Source of the DNA: Euborellia annulipes
Taxonomy: Eukaryota > Arthropoda > Insecta > Dermaptera > Anisolabididae
Direction: 5' to 3'
Length of the DNA: 64,000 nucleotides
NCBI GenBank assembly: GCA_023213315.1
Contig: JAKCPI010015508.1
Coordinates: 62,001 to 126,000 of the forward strand
Below are positions 23,781 to 36,231 of the stretch, one piece after another. How positions within the stretch are numbered: position 1 is the first letter of the stretch; every line of letters starts with the position of its first letter. The notes under the pieces were generated by a model, which did no database searches, had not been told where the DNA came from, and worked only from the letters and a program-made list of their open reading frames with translations. A program made the translations under genes and the position numbers.

Positions 23781-25726
23781 GTATACTGTATTTTTTTTTT
23801 ATTTGTTTTAAGGGTTTTTTCGGCATCTAAGTCCATTTAAACCTTATTATAATTTGAAGAAATATAATTATTCTATGGGTGCTTGTTCTATTCTTTTCTA
23901 ACCGTAACTTTTATACAAGTACCAAAAAAGAAAAATATTGTTCCCATAATTTATTCTCTAAAAGGCTAATATTTGATAGTCAGCTATATTTTTGCTTTTA
24001 TCTTCTAAACCTGCCTCAATAGTTGCTAAATTGAGAACTAAATGAATTCACGTTGGAACATTTGCCAAAAATAGTTTCTTTTTTTAGCAGCTTGCAAATT
24101 GTTCGAGTGATTTTCTTCTAATAAAATGGAAGATCTCAGAGAAAAAATATTCTTTTTTATTTATATTTATAATAAAAATAGCTAACAAATAATATACACT
24201 ATTAAAAAAAAAAAAAAAAAAACAGGATATCAAACATCTTTAAAATATAAGAATAATCTTGAAAGAAATGTTATTTCATTAAATTTATATTTCGATTTTT
24301 TTTTTTTTTTCAAATTAAGAGAATAGAAATTTTATTACAATTATTAAACGGATAAATAAATAATAATTTCTATTCTATTAAGAAATAAAAATCAAAAATA
24401 AAAATAAAATCTAAAAATTACAATATGCACAAATATATACTTTACAATATAAAAGAAATATTTGTATAAATTTACAATTTTTATTTAAATATATATATAT
24501 ATTTATTTATACGCGTATATATATCAGTATATTAATTAGTCTAGCTAAAAGGGCGGAAGAGAGAAATTTATAGAATGGTAAAGTGCAGTAAATGCAAACG
24601 ATGGGGGCAGTCTTTAAAAATGTTTATATATATATATATATTAAATTAAATCTAGAAAATTATAATTATAATTATTATTTTTCAATTAACAATATCTATT
24701 TAAAGGACTTAAAATATTCCGAAATACGATTATAAAAAATATATAGTCTATTTTTTGCAAAGAAACCAAACAAAAAAGAAAAAAATGGATTAAAGCTCTT
24801 TTAATATTTTGTACCTCTAGTTAGTTCCCAAATTTCTAAGCAATAATTTAAAAAAAAAGAAATAAATATATTTCTTTTAAGACTATTAAAATTCTGTCTC
24901 TCTTTGAATGAGGGTTGAATTTTCTTTCATCTTGGGGTTCCCATTTCTAATCCAATCTTAGAAAGAGATATCAAAAGTTTGTTTTGGGGAGAATTTGAAC
25001 CTGAATTGACTTTAAAAGTTTAAAAGCTTTATCTCCTCGTTAGAAAGTTATTAATAGTATTAAAGAGATTGTTTTATATTTTATATATATATATATTAGA
25101 TGGATTTATAAGATCTTAAAAAGAAGATAAAAATATTTATAAAGTTAGATAATTGGCTTTTATTTTTAAGATGTCATTAATGAATTAAAAAAAAAATAAT
25201 CAAATATATATTGGAATGCTTTGGTGGCTAATTAAATTTTAAAATTTTTGGTAAGAAAGTTATTTTTTACTCTAGATTCTTACACAACCTACAATCTGAA
25301 TCTGATCAAAATGATCTCTAGTAAACAACGATTTTTCTCTCTCTACGAAGTTTAATCTAAATAATCTAAAGAGCATTTAGTTGATCGATGTTTCCCAGAG
25401 ATCGGTGGATGAAATCAGCTTTAAATTCAATAAGAATAATTTTGAAACTTTGAAAATTTGGCAACTTTTAAATATTATCTTTTCAAAAATTTATTTAAAA
25501 AAAAAAATAGTTTTATTAGATATATATATATCTTCTTAAATCAAAAGCAAAATTTCGACTTCAACCGGTCTTCCTAAGGACCTGATTGCATTAATCTTTA
25601 TATGTCTAAAAAGGAGTCTAATCAAGTTAAAAAAAAAAAAATAAATGAATATTTTAGTGTGAATTTATTTTTCCACTTATATTTATGGTATGAGAATTAC
25701 AAAATCCTATAAAAAGGACAGGCATG

Positions 25727-25872
25727 GGCGTAACTCGGGGGTCCCGGGAGGGGGATGGCGAAAACTCTTTCCCCCTCCCCCCTAGAAGGCTCCCTGCCCC
25801 AAGAAAAATTGAAACAATATGGAGCTATCCAAGTACCCCTGGGCCCATGGCCCCCAAGCAAATTCCCTAGGA
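25727..25872. mobile_element. MITE with CATGGGCGTAACT end
   Basis: Left end CATGGGCGTAACTCGGGGG, then G and C tracts and AAAAATTGAAACAATATGG, shared with 43950-44085, whose right end is intact (CCCTAGTTACGGCCATG). Here the right end is degraded to CCCTAGGAC. Confidence 0.6.
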
Positions 25873-25918
25873 CAGGAGAAAAACATCTTGTTAGATTTAT
25901 TTACTCCGTTTTCAAAAA

Positions 25919-26336
25919 TTAATTTTCAAAGTCGGCGTCGAGGAACCGTAGAGATCGAATTTTATTATTATAAACATTGAATAAATCAGTATCGGAGATC
26001 GTATTGTCGACGGGAATCCGAATAGGTTCGAGTTCGGGATCAAGTGGGCTCTTTATATTCAGCCAAAATTTGAAAGTAGTTAAATAAAAACATACTGTAC
26101 TAATCAAAAGAAAAATTAAAGTTGTGACTTGAAAAATTTTCTTAATGGAATGGTTATTTGGTTCCAAAAGGTTCCCGTCCTCTGAATTAGGCAGTACTTT
26201 ACGGAATGAACGATTTATAATAAAAACTTTTCGACAAAAATTAAATAATGATAAACTACCCTAAATAGTAGTCTATGAAGTGGGTGATTAATAGAAATGT
26301 TCTGAATCTGACTAGGCAGAAAATAATCCAATCCAT
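25919..26336 (-). pseudogene. Orphan membrane-protein-like reading frame, broken or spliced
   Basis: An open frame of about 117 codons (26268-25919) has no Met. It encodes a basic stretch, an acidic LPNSEDGNLLEP segment, one strong membrane helix (IFQVTTLIFLLISTVCFYL) and an acidic tail ending in LDADFEN. Immediately upstream, ATG at 26336 opens a hydrophobic 26-codon frame that runs into the first with a one-base frame difference, stopping at GGG TAG. Either this is a frameshifted gene, or TTTAG at about 26268 is a splice acceptor and the first exon lies elsewhere. No family recognised. It lies about 430 bp downstream of the SACM1L stop on the same strand, so it could also be an unrecognised 3' exon. 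Low confidence. Confidence 0.3.
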
Positions 26337-26760
26337 GCTGTTGGAACGAGGTGTTCTTCAATTAGTTAATTTAAATCAAGCCAAGGTTAAATTAGATTCT
26401 GATCATTTTTTGTGAATCGGTTTGTACCGAAGCGATGTTTTCAGTATAAAAAGGGCTTATGCTATCGGGGAAAGGTGTGCTAGAAATTTTATATTGACTT
26501 CCAAATATTGTTAATTCAATTATAAGTTAGTTAAATAATAATTATTATCATAATTATAAATATAGATTTCAGCAACCCTAAAATTTAGAAAAATTTCTAA
26601 ATCTAATTTTTTTTCTTACTTTTGTTTTTTTTTACAATTTTTTTTTTTTAACCGGGGTTCCTAAAAAATGATATGTATACATTTTTTTAATAAACCATTT
26701 GAGTAATATTAAAAATGTCTCTAAAATTTTTCACCTTTAGTTTTGAAACTTTTTATATCT

Positions 26761-27905
26761 TTATTCGACATCATCTCGAATTCTCAGGTCACTAAGTTTT
26801 GGATAATCAACAAATTCGGTGCCGTATCTAATTATAGTAGAAAATGTGACAATAACCATTGAACCCCAGAAGAGTAAATAGAGTAGAGTTTCGGTTGTAT
26901 ATTCTAAAAAAAAAAAAAAAAAATTGGTTGATTATTATTATGATGGAGTATTTATTTGTTTAGAATAAGGTGACCACACGTCCCGATTTTGGCGGGACAG
27001 TCCTGCTTTTTGGAGGACTGTGCCGCGTCTCGACGATCTTAAAAAATGTCCCGCTTTTTAGAAAATATCTGCATTTCTTATATAAAAAAAAAAACGTCGA
27101 ATGAGATTCGCACCAAAAAAAAAAGGTCTCATTTGATCTTTTCGCATGAGAGAAAAATTGAAATATCACTAAAAAAGGAATGATTTTTCGGTGACGGTTT
27201 CGGCCGATTTCATCCCATTTGTCCCGCTTTATCTCAATGAAAATGTGGTCACTTTAGTTTAGAATAAAGAAATATTTACCTGTAGGTGTGACTAAGTTGG
27301 CGCAAAACATTGCAATAGCACTCAACAATACGAGAGGGAACTAGAAAAATAAAATAATAAACAACTATTAATATTAACAACAACAACAAAAAAATATATA
27401 TATATATGTTATATATAGGTGTCTTCCAAAGCTCAACCCGGGAGTGAGTGTTACGCCGAGATATTTATAATTTTTCTCTATGCAGAACGTCAGTCATTTT
27501 TTGGGAAAATGTCCAATATTGCGTCCATTTGGAAGGGAAAACTTCAAAAAGCCATATTTAAATAAGGAAGAAATAAGGAGGGTTCTTGATGGAGACTGGA
27601 AGAATTTGGCGAATTTACAGGAATAAAGTGGCTGTTCTATTTAAACAATAGATAGGAAAGGAGAGTGCAGCCAGGTAATCAGTCTCCACGAAATTATTTC
27701 GTGGAGACAGAATTTGGCGAATTTTAACAGGACGGCAGGCAATTACCGACGACAACTGGTTGCAGAATTTATTTTAAATTAAAACTCCAGGTTGACAGCA
27801 CATTCGCTAAGCCTGAATAAATATTTATTTCCATTTTATGCGTATTATTTGTATTTTGTATGAACATAAAATATGTAATTTATTTAAATAAACATTTTCT
27901 ATTCT

Positions 27906-27945
<40 letters not shown>

Positions 27946-30900
27946 CAATTCTAATTAAAAAGGAAGGAAAAAAAGGGGGGCATTTAACATTAGATAAAAG
28001 CCACACAAGTGCTAAGTCGGGATGTTATTACATAAAGGAAAATTTGGTTAAAATAATAAAAATTATCCAAACCACGGTTTTGGAAAAATGCTCGTTTTGT
28101 CAATAAGGATGAGAATAGTCATGCTTTTTACCTACTAAATTAACAATTATTCCTAATGGAAGGAAAGAATCAGACTATTCTTGTCACTGTTTACGAACAA
28201 AATTAATTTAATAAATAAGCCTGGACCGCATATACTCGTAAATATTATAGTATGGTTTGATAGTAGATGTAGTATCAGATCACGAAAGAGAAAGAAAGCT
28301 CTCTTTTTGTTTTTTCCAACCGACAGGAATAGAATGTTAAAATTTGTTTGAGCTCAGCCCCTTGTAAAATTATTATGAATAGTTTATTTTTATTGAAAAT
28401 CATTAACTTCTTTAAATTTCAATAATCGGGTTTTTAAGGCAGAGTGAATTTTTGAATTGTATTTGATTATTAATTTGAGATTAATAAATTTAATAGATAA
28501 TTTTGAATTCAACAATTATTTTTGTATCAATTTCCATAATCCAGTAAAGTTTACAACATTATATTTAACTTATTTAGCTACTCCCACTCAGATTTTTTTT
28601 CAAAAATATTAAAATCTTACCGTCATATATTTCCATCCTTTCTTGGCATCCAAAGGACAAAATCGACTAGCACCTTCATTTTCATTTATTTGATAATTTC
28701 CCAAAAATATGTCAATAGAATCCTTAAAGAGAAAAAAAAACAATCAATAAAATTTGTTATGAAAAAAAATTTTTCTAGAATTAGTTTAATTCGATTATTT
28801 TTAAGATTACATTAATTAACTCTATTTAACTAAACTTCGCGTGGTCGTAAAAGTTAAAAAAAAAAAAAAAAAAAAACAAGATTACCTGTCTAAAGCCATC
28901 GGTGAAATTATTTTTATAATATCGAGTGATGGAATTAACAAGATCTCTCAACATGCCCATTTTTGTTCTCTTTCCTGTTCTTGTGAAATCTGTTTTAAGA
29001 GCTCCGGTTCCAGAATATTGTAAACTTATTATATCCGCATTATCTGCCCAAACTTCTTTAAAAAGCGCTTCAAATCCCAGTTGATCTTCAATTCGTTGAT
29101 TTATATGAAGAATTCCAAATTTCTAGAAAATATGCAAATCCTTGAATTAAAAAGTTTATTAATTTTTGAGAGGACTTCTTGATGATGTTTAGTCTGCTTT
29201 TTGAAAAATGCCTTATTGAGGGTAAATGATTTTTTGGTTCAAGAGAAGTTTCTGAAATGTTTGATATTTTTTTTTAATACAATATTTGTGAGGTGATCAA
29301 AAGACAAAGGGAGAGGGGGATATGAAAAGCTACTCCCACCAGATTTGGTAGAGTTGAAGTACAGTAAACGAGAATAAGAAAATTAAGTTGTGGTTTCTGA
29401 GTTTGGTTTGTAATTTTGTTTAGTTTCATCATTCCCTCACCATCATTCCCTCATAAGATTTTTTGATGTTTCAGCAAGTTAAGTGTAAAAATGACAAGAA
29501 GTAGTAAATAAACCGGTGCGGAAGCAAAACTAAAGAAAAAAGAGTATGGCAAGCAAAGTAATTTTTAATTAATATAAATTAAATCAATATAACAATTAAA
29601 TTGTTACGGTTTGGGGAAATTTAATTATTATAGTTTTGCAATAAAAAATATAATTAATGCATTTCAGAGTTTTTAATTGTTGTAGAATCATATTAAAAAT
29701 CATTCCATCACTGATCTGTAATTCCCTCATTTTCAAATTTTTTTCCAAACTCAAAAGTTGGGGACCACTATAATATTTTAATCAAAAAAGACATAAACTA
29801 TGACTTGTAGAAAACAAATCGATAATAAGTTCAAAAAAAAAATCGATCAACTCAGTAAAGCCATTTTCGATTTTTTTGAGATTGCGCCTATATAGATTTT
29901 TATTTTTAAAATTTTTTTTTGAAATTAATTTCAAATTGGCAATTAAGAAGTTTAACTCGACTCCTCTCCTTTCCTATCTGCCTAGTGAGGGAGGAGAAAT
30001 ATAGCTCCTGGGCCCCCCAAATTTAAAATTTTTTTGGAAAAAAGGAAAGAAGAAAAAAAAACAACTAAATCCAATATAGAGACCGTATATCTTCAATTAT
30101 CAATAATATATACTATATATACACCAAGATGGTGAATATTTGTGTAACTTAATGAAATTTGGGACGGGGGTTTAATTTAATTTGTTGTAACTTTAATAAA
30201 TTAAATGAAATAAGGAGTTAAAAATTCAATTATTTTCTACCAAAACTATTACTTGTGTTTATTTTATTCCCATTCATTTCTTTCTAAAATAAAATATGGT
30301 TTTGTTACCTTAAGCACGAGATCAAGGCTTCTTCGGGCAAGCATACTCTGCACTACATTGGTCCTATCAAGACAATCGACACAATTTGTTCTAAAAACAC
30401 CTTCTTGTTGAAGGACTAAAGTTCCATCACGAGCAAGAATAAACGCTCCGAATTCGTCTTGTTCATGAGCAAGACGATCAATTAATATAGAAAGCCGATC
30501 CCATCGCATTCGACGACATTCAGCATGAAAATCAAAAGCCTCATACCTAAAAAAAAAAAATAAGAAAAAGGTTTATAATTAGGTTTCTTTAATGATCTTG
30601 TTTGGAATATAGAAGCCTTTACATTTTTTAAAAATGAAAGAGAAGTTATGACAAAATAATGGAACATTTGTAAAATTAATTTTTGCTAATTTGAAAATAA
30701 ATATCAAGGATAAATCTTATAAATCATTTTTATTTACCTTAGATTAGGATTACCCAATTTATTTACCATATACCTATAAGATTGTTCTAAAGATAACTCA
30801 GGACCTCGTTGATCGATCTAGAAAAAATAGTTTTTATCAAGAAATTTTTAAAAAATAAAAAAATAGAAATTAGAGAGAAAATATCACCTTTTTCTAAAAG

Positions 30901-33900
30901 TAAAAATAAAATGTTGAAGGAATTTTATGTACTTCTCCTGTAACTCTAGCCAATCAGCGAGAGAACAGGCACATACCAAAAAAGATATTATATGTTAATC
31001 AGATGTATATATGTATATATATAGTCCTAATGGCGACGGAAGAAAATCAAACAAGATGGAAGTTGTATATGGAAATAAATTAATGTAAAATTATATTTTA
31101 TTATAGGCTCTGACGATGATTGTGTATCGAAACTGTCCTTTGCAAAGCAGTCAGCCTCAACTTTTAATAAAAAATTGAAAAAAAAGTTTTTTTTTTTAAA
31201 TTTTATTTCAATATACACCTACCGAACAACAGTAGAGACGGTGGGTGCCACTGCGGCTATATAAATATATATATTATATATATATATATATATTTTTAGT
31301 CTTTTTGGCATCTTAGGCTTAAACGATACACAATTATTTGGAAACGATATTTTTGGGGGCCCAGGCATATTTATTTATACCATTTGGTATCCAAATGATT
31401 TAAATAAATTAATCGGACTGCCTGGGGTCCGAACCCACGCCCCGTAGCTTCCAGAATATCATTGTTGACATTTGTCAACAACTTTAGGGCCGATAGTATA
31501 ACGCTCGGTCAAGTCAACTTTTGAACGCCGGTCAAGGGACCTCGGTCAACATTTGACCGCAGTCAAATCTAGTTCCGTAGTATAAAAAAAATGAACTCCG
31601 GTCCCATGACCGAAGCTCTACCATTGACAAACTGGCTGTTGCTAACTTCATATTTATTTTGAATGCATTTTTATGATTTTTGAGTTGCTGTCAGCTTGCT
31701 GTTTTAAAATTATTACTAAGATGGCCAAATTTAAACATCAGTAAAGGGGCATATAAAAATATATATATAGTCCTAATGGCGACGGAAGAAAATCAAACAA
31801 GATGGAAGTTGTATATGGAAATAAATTAATGTAAAATTATATTTTATTATAGGCTCTGACGATGATTGTGTATCGAAACTGTCCTTTGCAAAGCAGTCAG
31901 CCTCAACTTTTAATAAAAAATTGAAAAAAAAAGTTTTTTTTTAAATTTTATTTCAATATACACCTACCGAACAACAGTAGAGACGGTGGGTGCCACTGCG
32001 GCTATTCAATTTTAATTTGAGAATAATAATAATAATATATATATATATATATGATAATGGTGATATATATATATATATTTTTAGTCTTTTTGGCATCTTA
32101 GGCTTAAACGATACACAATTATTTGGAAACGATATTTTTGGGGGTCCAGGCATATTTATTTATACCATTTGGTATCCAAATGGATTTAAATAAATTAATC
32201 GGACTTGAGGCCGAATGGCCGGTCAGTGAACCTCGTAAAATATCTGACTGCGTCAGTTTGTCAGCAATTCCAGAATATCATTGTTGACATTTGTCAACAA
32301 CTTCTTAGCTGTCTCGGCCACGGGGGGGGATATATATATATCTCGATTTTTCGCGGCCCCCTAAGTCAAAACAATGTTCTATTATTAAAATATTTTCTAG
32401 AAGTCTCGCTACGCCTTTGTATCAAAGTGGCAGCTCCCTAGGGAGATAAAATGACATCAGAAATCAGTCATCTTCTCCAAATGGATCTATAATATGGGGA
32501 GAACCAAGACCTTAGATTCTGCAAACAAAAAATATTTCTAGTAAGAAGTCCTTTCTAAATGATATTTCTCTAGCTATTCCAAGTTTACTAAAATCATGAT
32601 CGCAGATAGAACAATTTGTGGAGGCTATAGAATATCTCCATAAGAATTTTACTTTTATAAATGAGATAACAAGAAGGTTAAAAATAAAAAGATACTTACA
32701 AGATTAACAAGAACTTGTCGTCCATAGTTGAAGATTTGTGTATCGAAATGACTTGCAAATGCGTCATCAATATTTCCATATTTGCTAACCCAAGGTTTAG
32801 GTTTATATTTCAAATTCGGCAATTGATACCAAATTAATGGTATTGAACCCCGAGTTTGTACAAATGAGCTTCGATCACCGTTATATTCAATAATTTGTTC
32901 AGTTTCAACAAAATTCGCAACATTTCCTTGGGAATCAGCTCCTCTTTTGAAAAGTCTTGTGCCAGCTCTGAAACAACATCGTCTTGAAACAAGAATCCAT
33001 TGGAACGTTTGGCTGTTCAGGGAACATGTGTTAATCGAAATAACTGAAATCAGATTAAGGATATGTATATTTTGATATTCTTGGAAAGGATTTTACACCT
33101 GTTGTATAGTATGAATCTAAAAATTTCTGTGTAATTTCTTTCAGGTATATATATATGCTGATGTAAGGCGGAATCTAAAGGAAATGTCCGAAGAAAAAAA
33201 TCAAACCACCAATTCACAGCAGAGAGAATTTATTAGTTGAAGAGGATGCATCCTGTCGTTTCGGCCAAAAGTAGGCCTTCATCAGGACTATATTTGTCTC
33301 TTCATCAATCAAAGCTTGCGTGGGTCATAGGAGTACGCCATCACTGGTTTAGAGGGTATAAGAAAATATTAAATTAGCCCCTTCCCCGGTTTAAAATTTA
33401 AAAAAAAAAAATAAAATATTTCAATAATTAATAAATAAAAGTATTTTTGAATGATATTTAATCAAGGATACATCCATGAAGTATAGGAAGGCAAAATTTG
33501 TGAAGTTCGGGTTGAAGAGAAATCTCTCTCAAAAGATGTCCATTCCATACAAATCTTAAATCAGCACGTTCATATAAAGGCATCTGAAAAATATCAATTT
33601 TAAATTAATTTAATTAATTAAAATGACAGTGATCAAAGATTTTTTATGGTCGGAACGGGTAGAAAATAGAAGTTGAATTCAGGGTTATATATATAGTGTA
33701 TCTTCATTGAAAAATTATTGATTTTCAATAAATTATACGATAATACAGAGATTAGGTAAGATTTTTTTTTTAAATATAAAATTACTTTTCATATATAAAT
33801 AAATAAAACTTACTTGCAAAAATTCAGGGGTAGTATTATGTAATCTTTGTAGAGTATGCGTGATGTCGTAGGAATAGGAAAAATATAAATAAGGTGTATT

Positions 33901-35636
33901 TAAGGCAGCTTCGACCATTGAGACAAAAACTTTATTTAATCTCGTCTGAAATTAATATAATAAAAAAAAATAATAAATGAGTAAAATAAAACAACTAATT
34001 TTAATAGGTACCTGATTATCCGTAAGATGAAGCTGCGTTCTGGAATATGAAATAATTTCCGTGTTCACTATTGACCAAATAGTTTGTCCATTTATAGTTC
34101 CAACTTTTTGTTTTTTTGTTATTACGACTAAATAGGGTCCAGAAATGAGTCGAACAACTCCAACAATTCCGCAAATGAGTTGACTACTGGAGGTGAGTGG
34201 AATTTGGCCATGATTTGCTAAAAATAAATAAATATCAATATATTAATTGTGAGAGATTATCAATCTTAACGAAGGAGCAGCTAGGAATATCAAGATTTTT
34301 TCGATTCGTTCTCTAAATTTAAGAATTTCTTTGATATTATTTGAGAAACTAAGAATTGTGATCCAAAAGAAGTCAATTATCATGTAACTTCTTCTTCGAT
34401 ATACTATAATTTTTAAATTGACTGATTAAATTATATCTTACTAAAAATTAATATTAATTCCTAAAATCACCGGTCTTTAAATAGGAGTGCTCGGTGAAAA
34501 ATTTTGCCCTCTATAATAAAAGAGATATCAAAATAGACAATGAAGGGATTAAAGTAGAATTTTTTGGTTACAAAATTCACTTCAATACTTATATTTTAAT
34601 AACATATTTATACAGAAATATTTTTCCCAATGTCTAACAAGTTTAACTTTCTCTTATTTTCTTTAGTTTCTGGTGGTCTACCTTGGATCCAAGTGGCCAC
34701 GATAGCCTTCATTTCATCAACCGGGGTGTGATAATTGCTGTTGAGGTGAGTAAAGTATTGAAAATCGAAACCCTACAATGCCCTTAATATTGAAACATAG
34801 CAATTTGAATTTTGAACCTATTTAGCACCCTCGTAACTAATCTTCTCCGTTTGAATTTCACTACTTCTCTCACCTCAAGAGATATATCAAGAGCAAACAT
34901 AACTGTGGCTACTTGGGTCCTAGAAAGATCAGTAATTTTCATGAAAGGAATGGAAAACTTGCCACTCTTTGGGAAAATAAATTAGGATAAACACAAGTTA
35001 TATTAAAAATAAGTGTTGTTCCAAGTATCTAAATAATGGTATTTTTATGCGCTTTTGTGCTCATTTGGATATATCTTTTAGTTTCAATTCAACGCACTAG
35101 TAAGCAAACTTTTTCTGCAGTCCCTCAATTTTTAAAAGATATCTTCTTTCTAATGATATTCCATACCCTCAGGAAAAAGTAATAATATAGATGGTATTTT
35201 TCTAAAATAATTTAAATTTCTATAGTTCCATTTGACTATTTGAATTAAGATTTAAAAAGAAAATAAAATAAATATTTAACAAAAATTTTAGAATTCACAA
35301 AATCATCTGAAATTTTGATAATATATGATTCTAATTATATACTTTTAATAATAAGCATAAACATTGAGAGATAAATGAGCAAAATTCAATAATAATTAAT
35401 ATTCGAATAAAAAATAAAAGAGATATTTACTTTGAAGTACAATTTCTTGACTAACCCTATCAATCACTACTAATTCGTTAGTGTTACTAACAGGTTCTAT
35501 ATAAAATTTTTCTGGAGTGATGTATCTGAAAAAAAATGAAGAAATTATTTATCTATCAATTAATAAGTTTATTATTTTGTTTTATTAAAATATATTACAA
35601 TGTCAAATCTTCATATAATTCCGCAAAGGCAGCCAT
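26761..35636 (-). CDS. SACM1L: Phosphatidylinositol-3-phosphatase/PI4-phosphatase SAC1
   Basis: ER/Golgi phosphoinositide phosphatase that mainly hydrolyses PI4P. Twelve exons: 35636-35599, 35525-35431, 34217-34012, 33945-33814, 33583-33472, 33043-32700, 30817-30738, 30546-30309, 29122-28886, 28722-28621, 27340-27280, 26903-26761. They join without a frame break into 595 residues (human 587). The Sac domain is clear: [13 protein letters not shown] near the start, [45 protein letters not shown], and the P-loop CVDCLDRTN with nucleophile Cys about 391 and Arg about 397 (CX5R). Two C-terminal membrane helices follow (exons 11 and 12). The tail ends IRDDVE and lacks the dilysine retrieval signal of the human protein. 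Start: ATG 35636 gives [13 protein letters not shown], aligned with the vertebrate N-terminus. The stop codon lies inside an AATAAA. Introns hold a LINE end, a direct duplication, a hammerhead-like repeat and a palindrome. Confidence 0.97.
26969..27254. mobile_element. MITE in the last SACM1L intron
   Basis: GTGACCACA at the left pairs with TGTGGTCAC at the right, with CGTCCCG/GTCCCGC segments inside. GTTTAGAATAA occurs on both sides (26958-26968 and 27256-27266), a possible target duplication, although a few bases separate the right copy from the terminal repeat. Confidence 0.6.
27480..27945 (+). mobile_element. LINE 3' end (reverse transcriptase C-terminus relic)
   Basis: The plus strand reads [18 protein letters not shown], then [20 protein letters not shown] and a stop, a C-terminal H-x(4)-C-P type knuckle seen in Jockey/CR1-like LINE ORF2 proteins. 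It is followed by a 3' UTR and a (TA)n tail at 27905-27945. Only the last about 45 codons remain. It sits in SACM1L intron 10, antisense to the gene. Confidence 0.6.
31018..31500. repeat. Direct duplication unit, copy 1 (includes SINE end)
   Basis: 31018-31261 (from ATAGTCCTAATGGCGACGG to GGTGCCACTGCGGCTAT) is repeated almost exactly at 31765-32005. After a (TA)n stretch, both continue into the same minus-strand SINE (GGCATCTTAGGCTTAAACG, CATTTGGTATCCAAATG). The unit contains CTGACGATGATTGTG then TATCGAAACTGTCC at 31107-31135. Confidence 0.85.
31764..32330. repeat. Direct duplication unit, copy 2 (includes SINE end)
   Basis: Second copy of the 31018 unit, same orientation, starting 746 bp later in SACM1L intron 6. 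The interval between them (31500-31750) contains GGTCAA-rich sequence that occurs once. The SINE part is followed by the minus-strand ACATTTGTCAACAACTT segment seen in both copies. Confidence 0.8.
33230..33310 (-). ncRNA. Hammerhead-ribozyme-like motif in a SACM1L intron
   Basis: On the minus strand, GTCCTGATGAAGGCC is followed by a 7-base loop, then GGCCGAAACGACAGG and the palindrome AGGATGCATCCT. CTGATGA, a GGCC/GGCC helix and GAAAC match the conserved core order of a hammerhead ribozyme (CUGAUGA, stem II, GAAA). I could not place stems I and III or a cleavage triplet with certainty, so activity is unproven. It is in the SACM1L sense orientation. Confidence 0.4.
34580..35035. repeat. Old diverged palindromic element in SACM1L intron 2
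   Basis: 34580-34800 and 34850-35035 are diverged inverted copies: TTTTCCCAA, GGATCCAAGTGGCCAC (versus GGACCCAAGTAGCCAC) and TTGAGGTGAG appear in the same order in both arms. By chance the arms contain splice-like sites and short open frames. Confidence 0.65.
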
Positions 35637-36231
35637 TTTTTCACTCGACACGATTGATGACAGTACCAAAAAATTTAAATATTTTTTTTTTCGTAATTTT
35701 AATTTATAATATCATTAAGCACATAAATAATTATAAATATGTTTTATTGTAAGAATATTTTGAATAATTTTTAATCTGCGTTTTTAATAAAAAATCACGA
35801 ATTTTATTAATTCACGTTGGTATGATTGGTTCTGCGAAACTTAAAAATCAGTCAATAAATAGCTTCAGATGCCGAAAAAAAGACAGAATAGTTTTTTTTT
35901 TTTTTTTTAATAATAATTAGTTCTAAGCTCAAGGGTGTTGATTCAAATCTCCTTTTTGAATTATTAATTCCTAAAGTTACGATTTCTCTAGGTATGGTAC
36001 AGAGAAATATTTATGTATTCTTTCCATTTATGTTTTCTATGACTGTAAACAAATCCTCAAGCAGGCACTGGATATAGAAATAATAATTTTCTTTCATAAT
36101 TAACGGGAAGTTCGAAGAATTATCTCATTTTATTATATTTTTTGGATTTAGAGAGGGCTAGGGGGAGGGAGAGCTAATTCCATACAATACCTTGATTCCA
36201 TAGATAATAAAATTGTTTAATCCCCCTTTCC

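Larger units (their letters stand above)
15060..25900. other. Intergenic region upstream of ACSF3, no gene seen
   Basis: About 10.8 kb of AT-rich DNA. I looked on both strands for spliced or intact coding frames and found none with family resemblance. Listed elements inside: hairpin 15624-15706, dispersed repeats 15900 and 19215, palindromes 17320 and 18242, hAT MITE 22322, family A MITE 23263, the cluster at 23480 and MITE 25727. 16310-16390 shares a GC-rich CCCGAGCCAG segment with 46620-46700. 19700-21700 and 23800-25700 are nearly featureless A/T runs. Confidence 0.5.

Noticed and set aside
31027..32193. Open frames in the duplicated units of SACM1L intron 6
   Set aside because: They cover low-complexity A/T runs and repeat sequence; presence in both copies reflects the duplication, not coding.
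34671..34745. Exon-like plus-strand segment with perfect splice sites, and a minus-strand frame with [16 protein letters not shown]
   Set aside because: Both lie in the arms of a diverged palindromic element; homologous arm sequence explains the open frames and sites.
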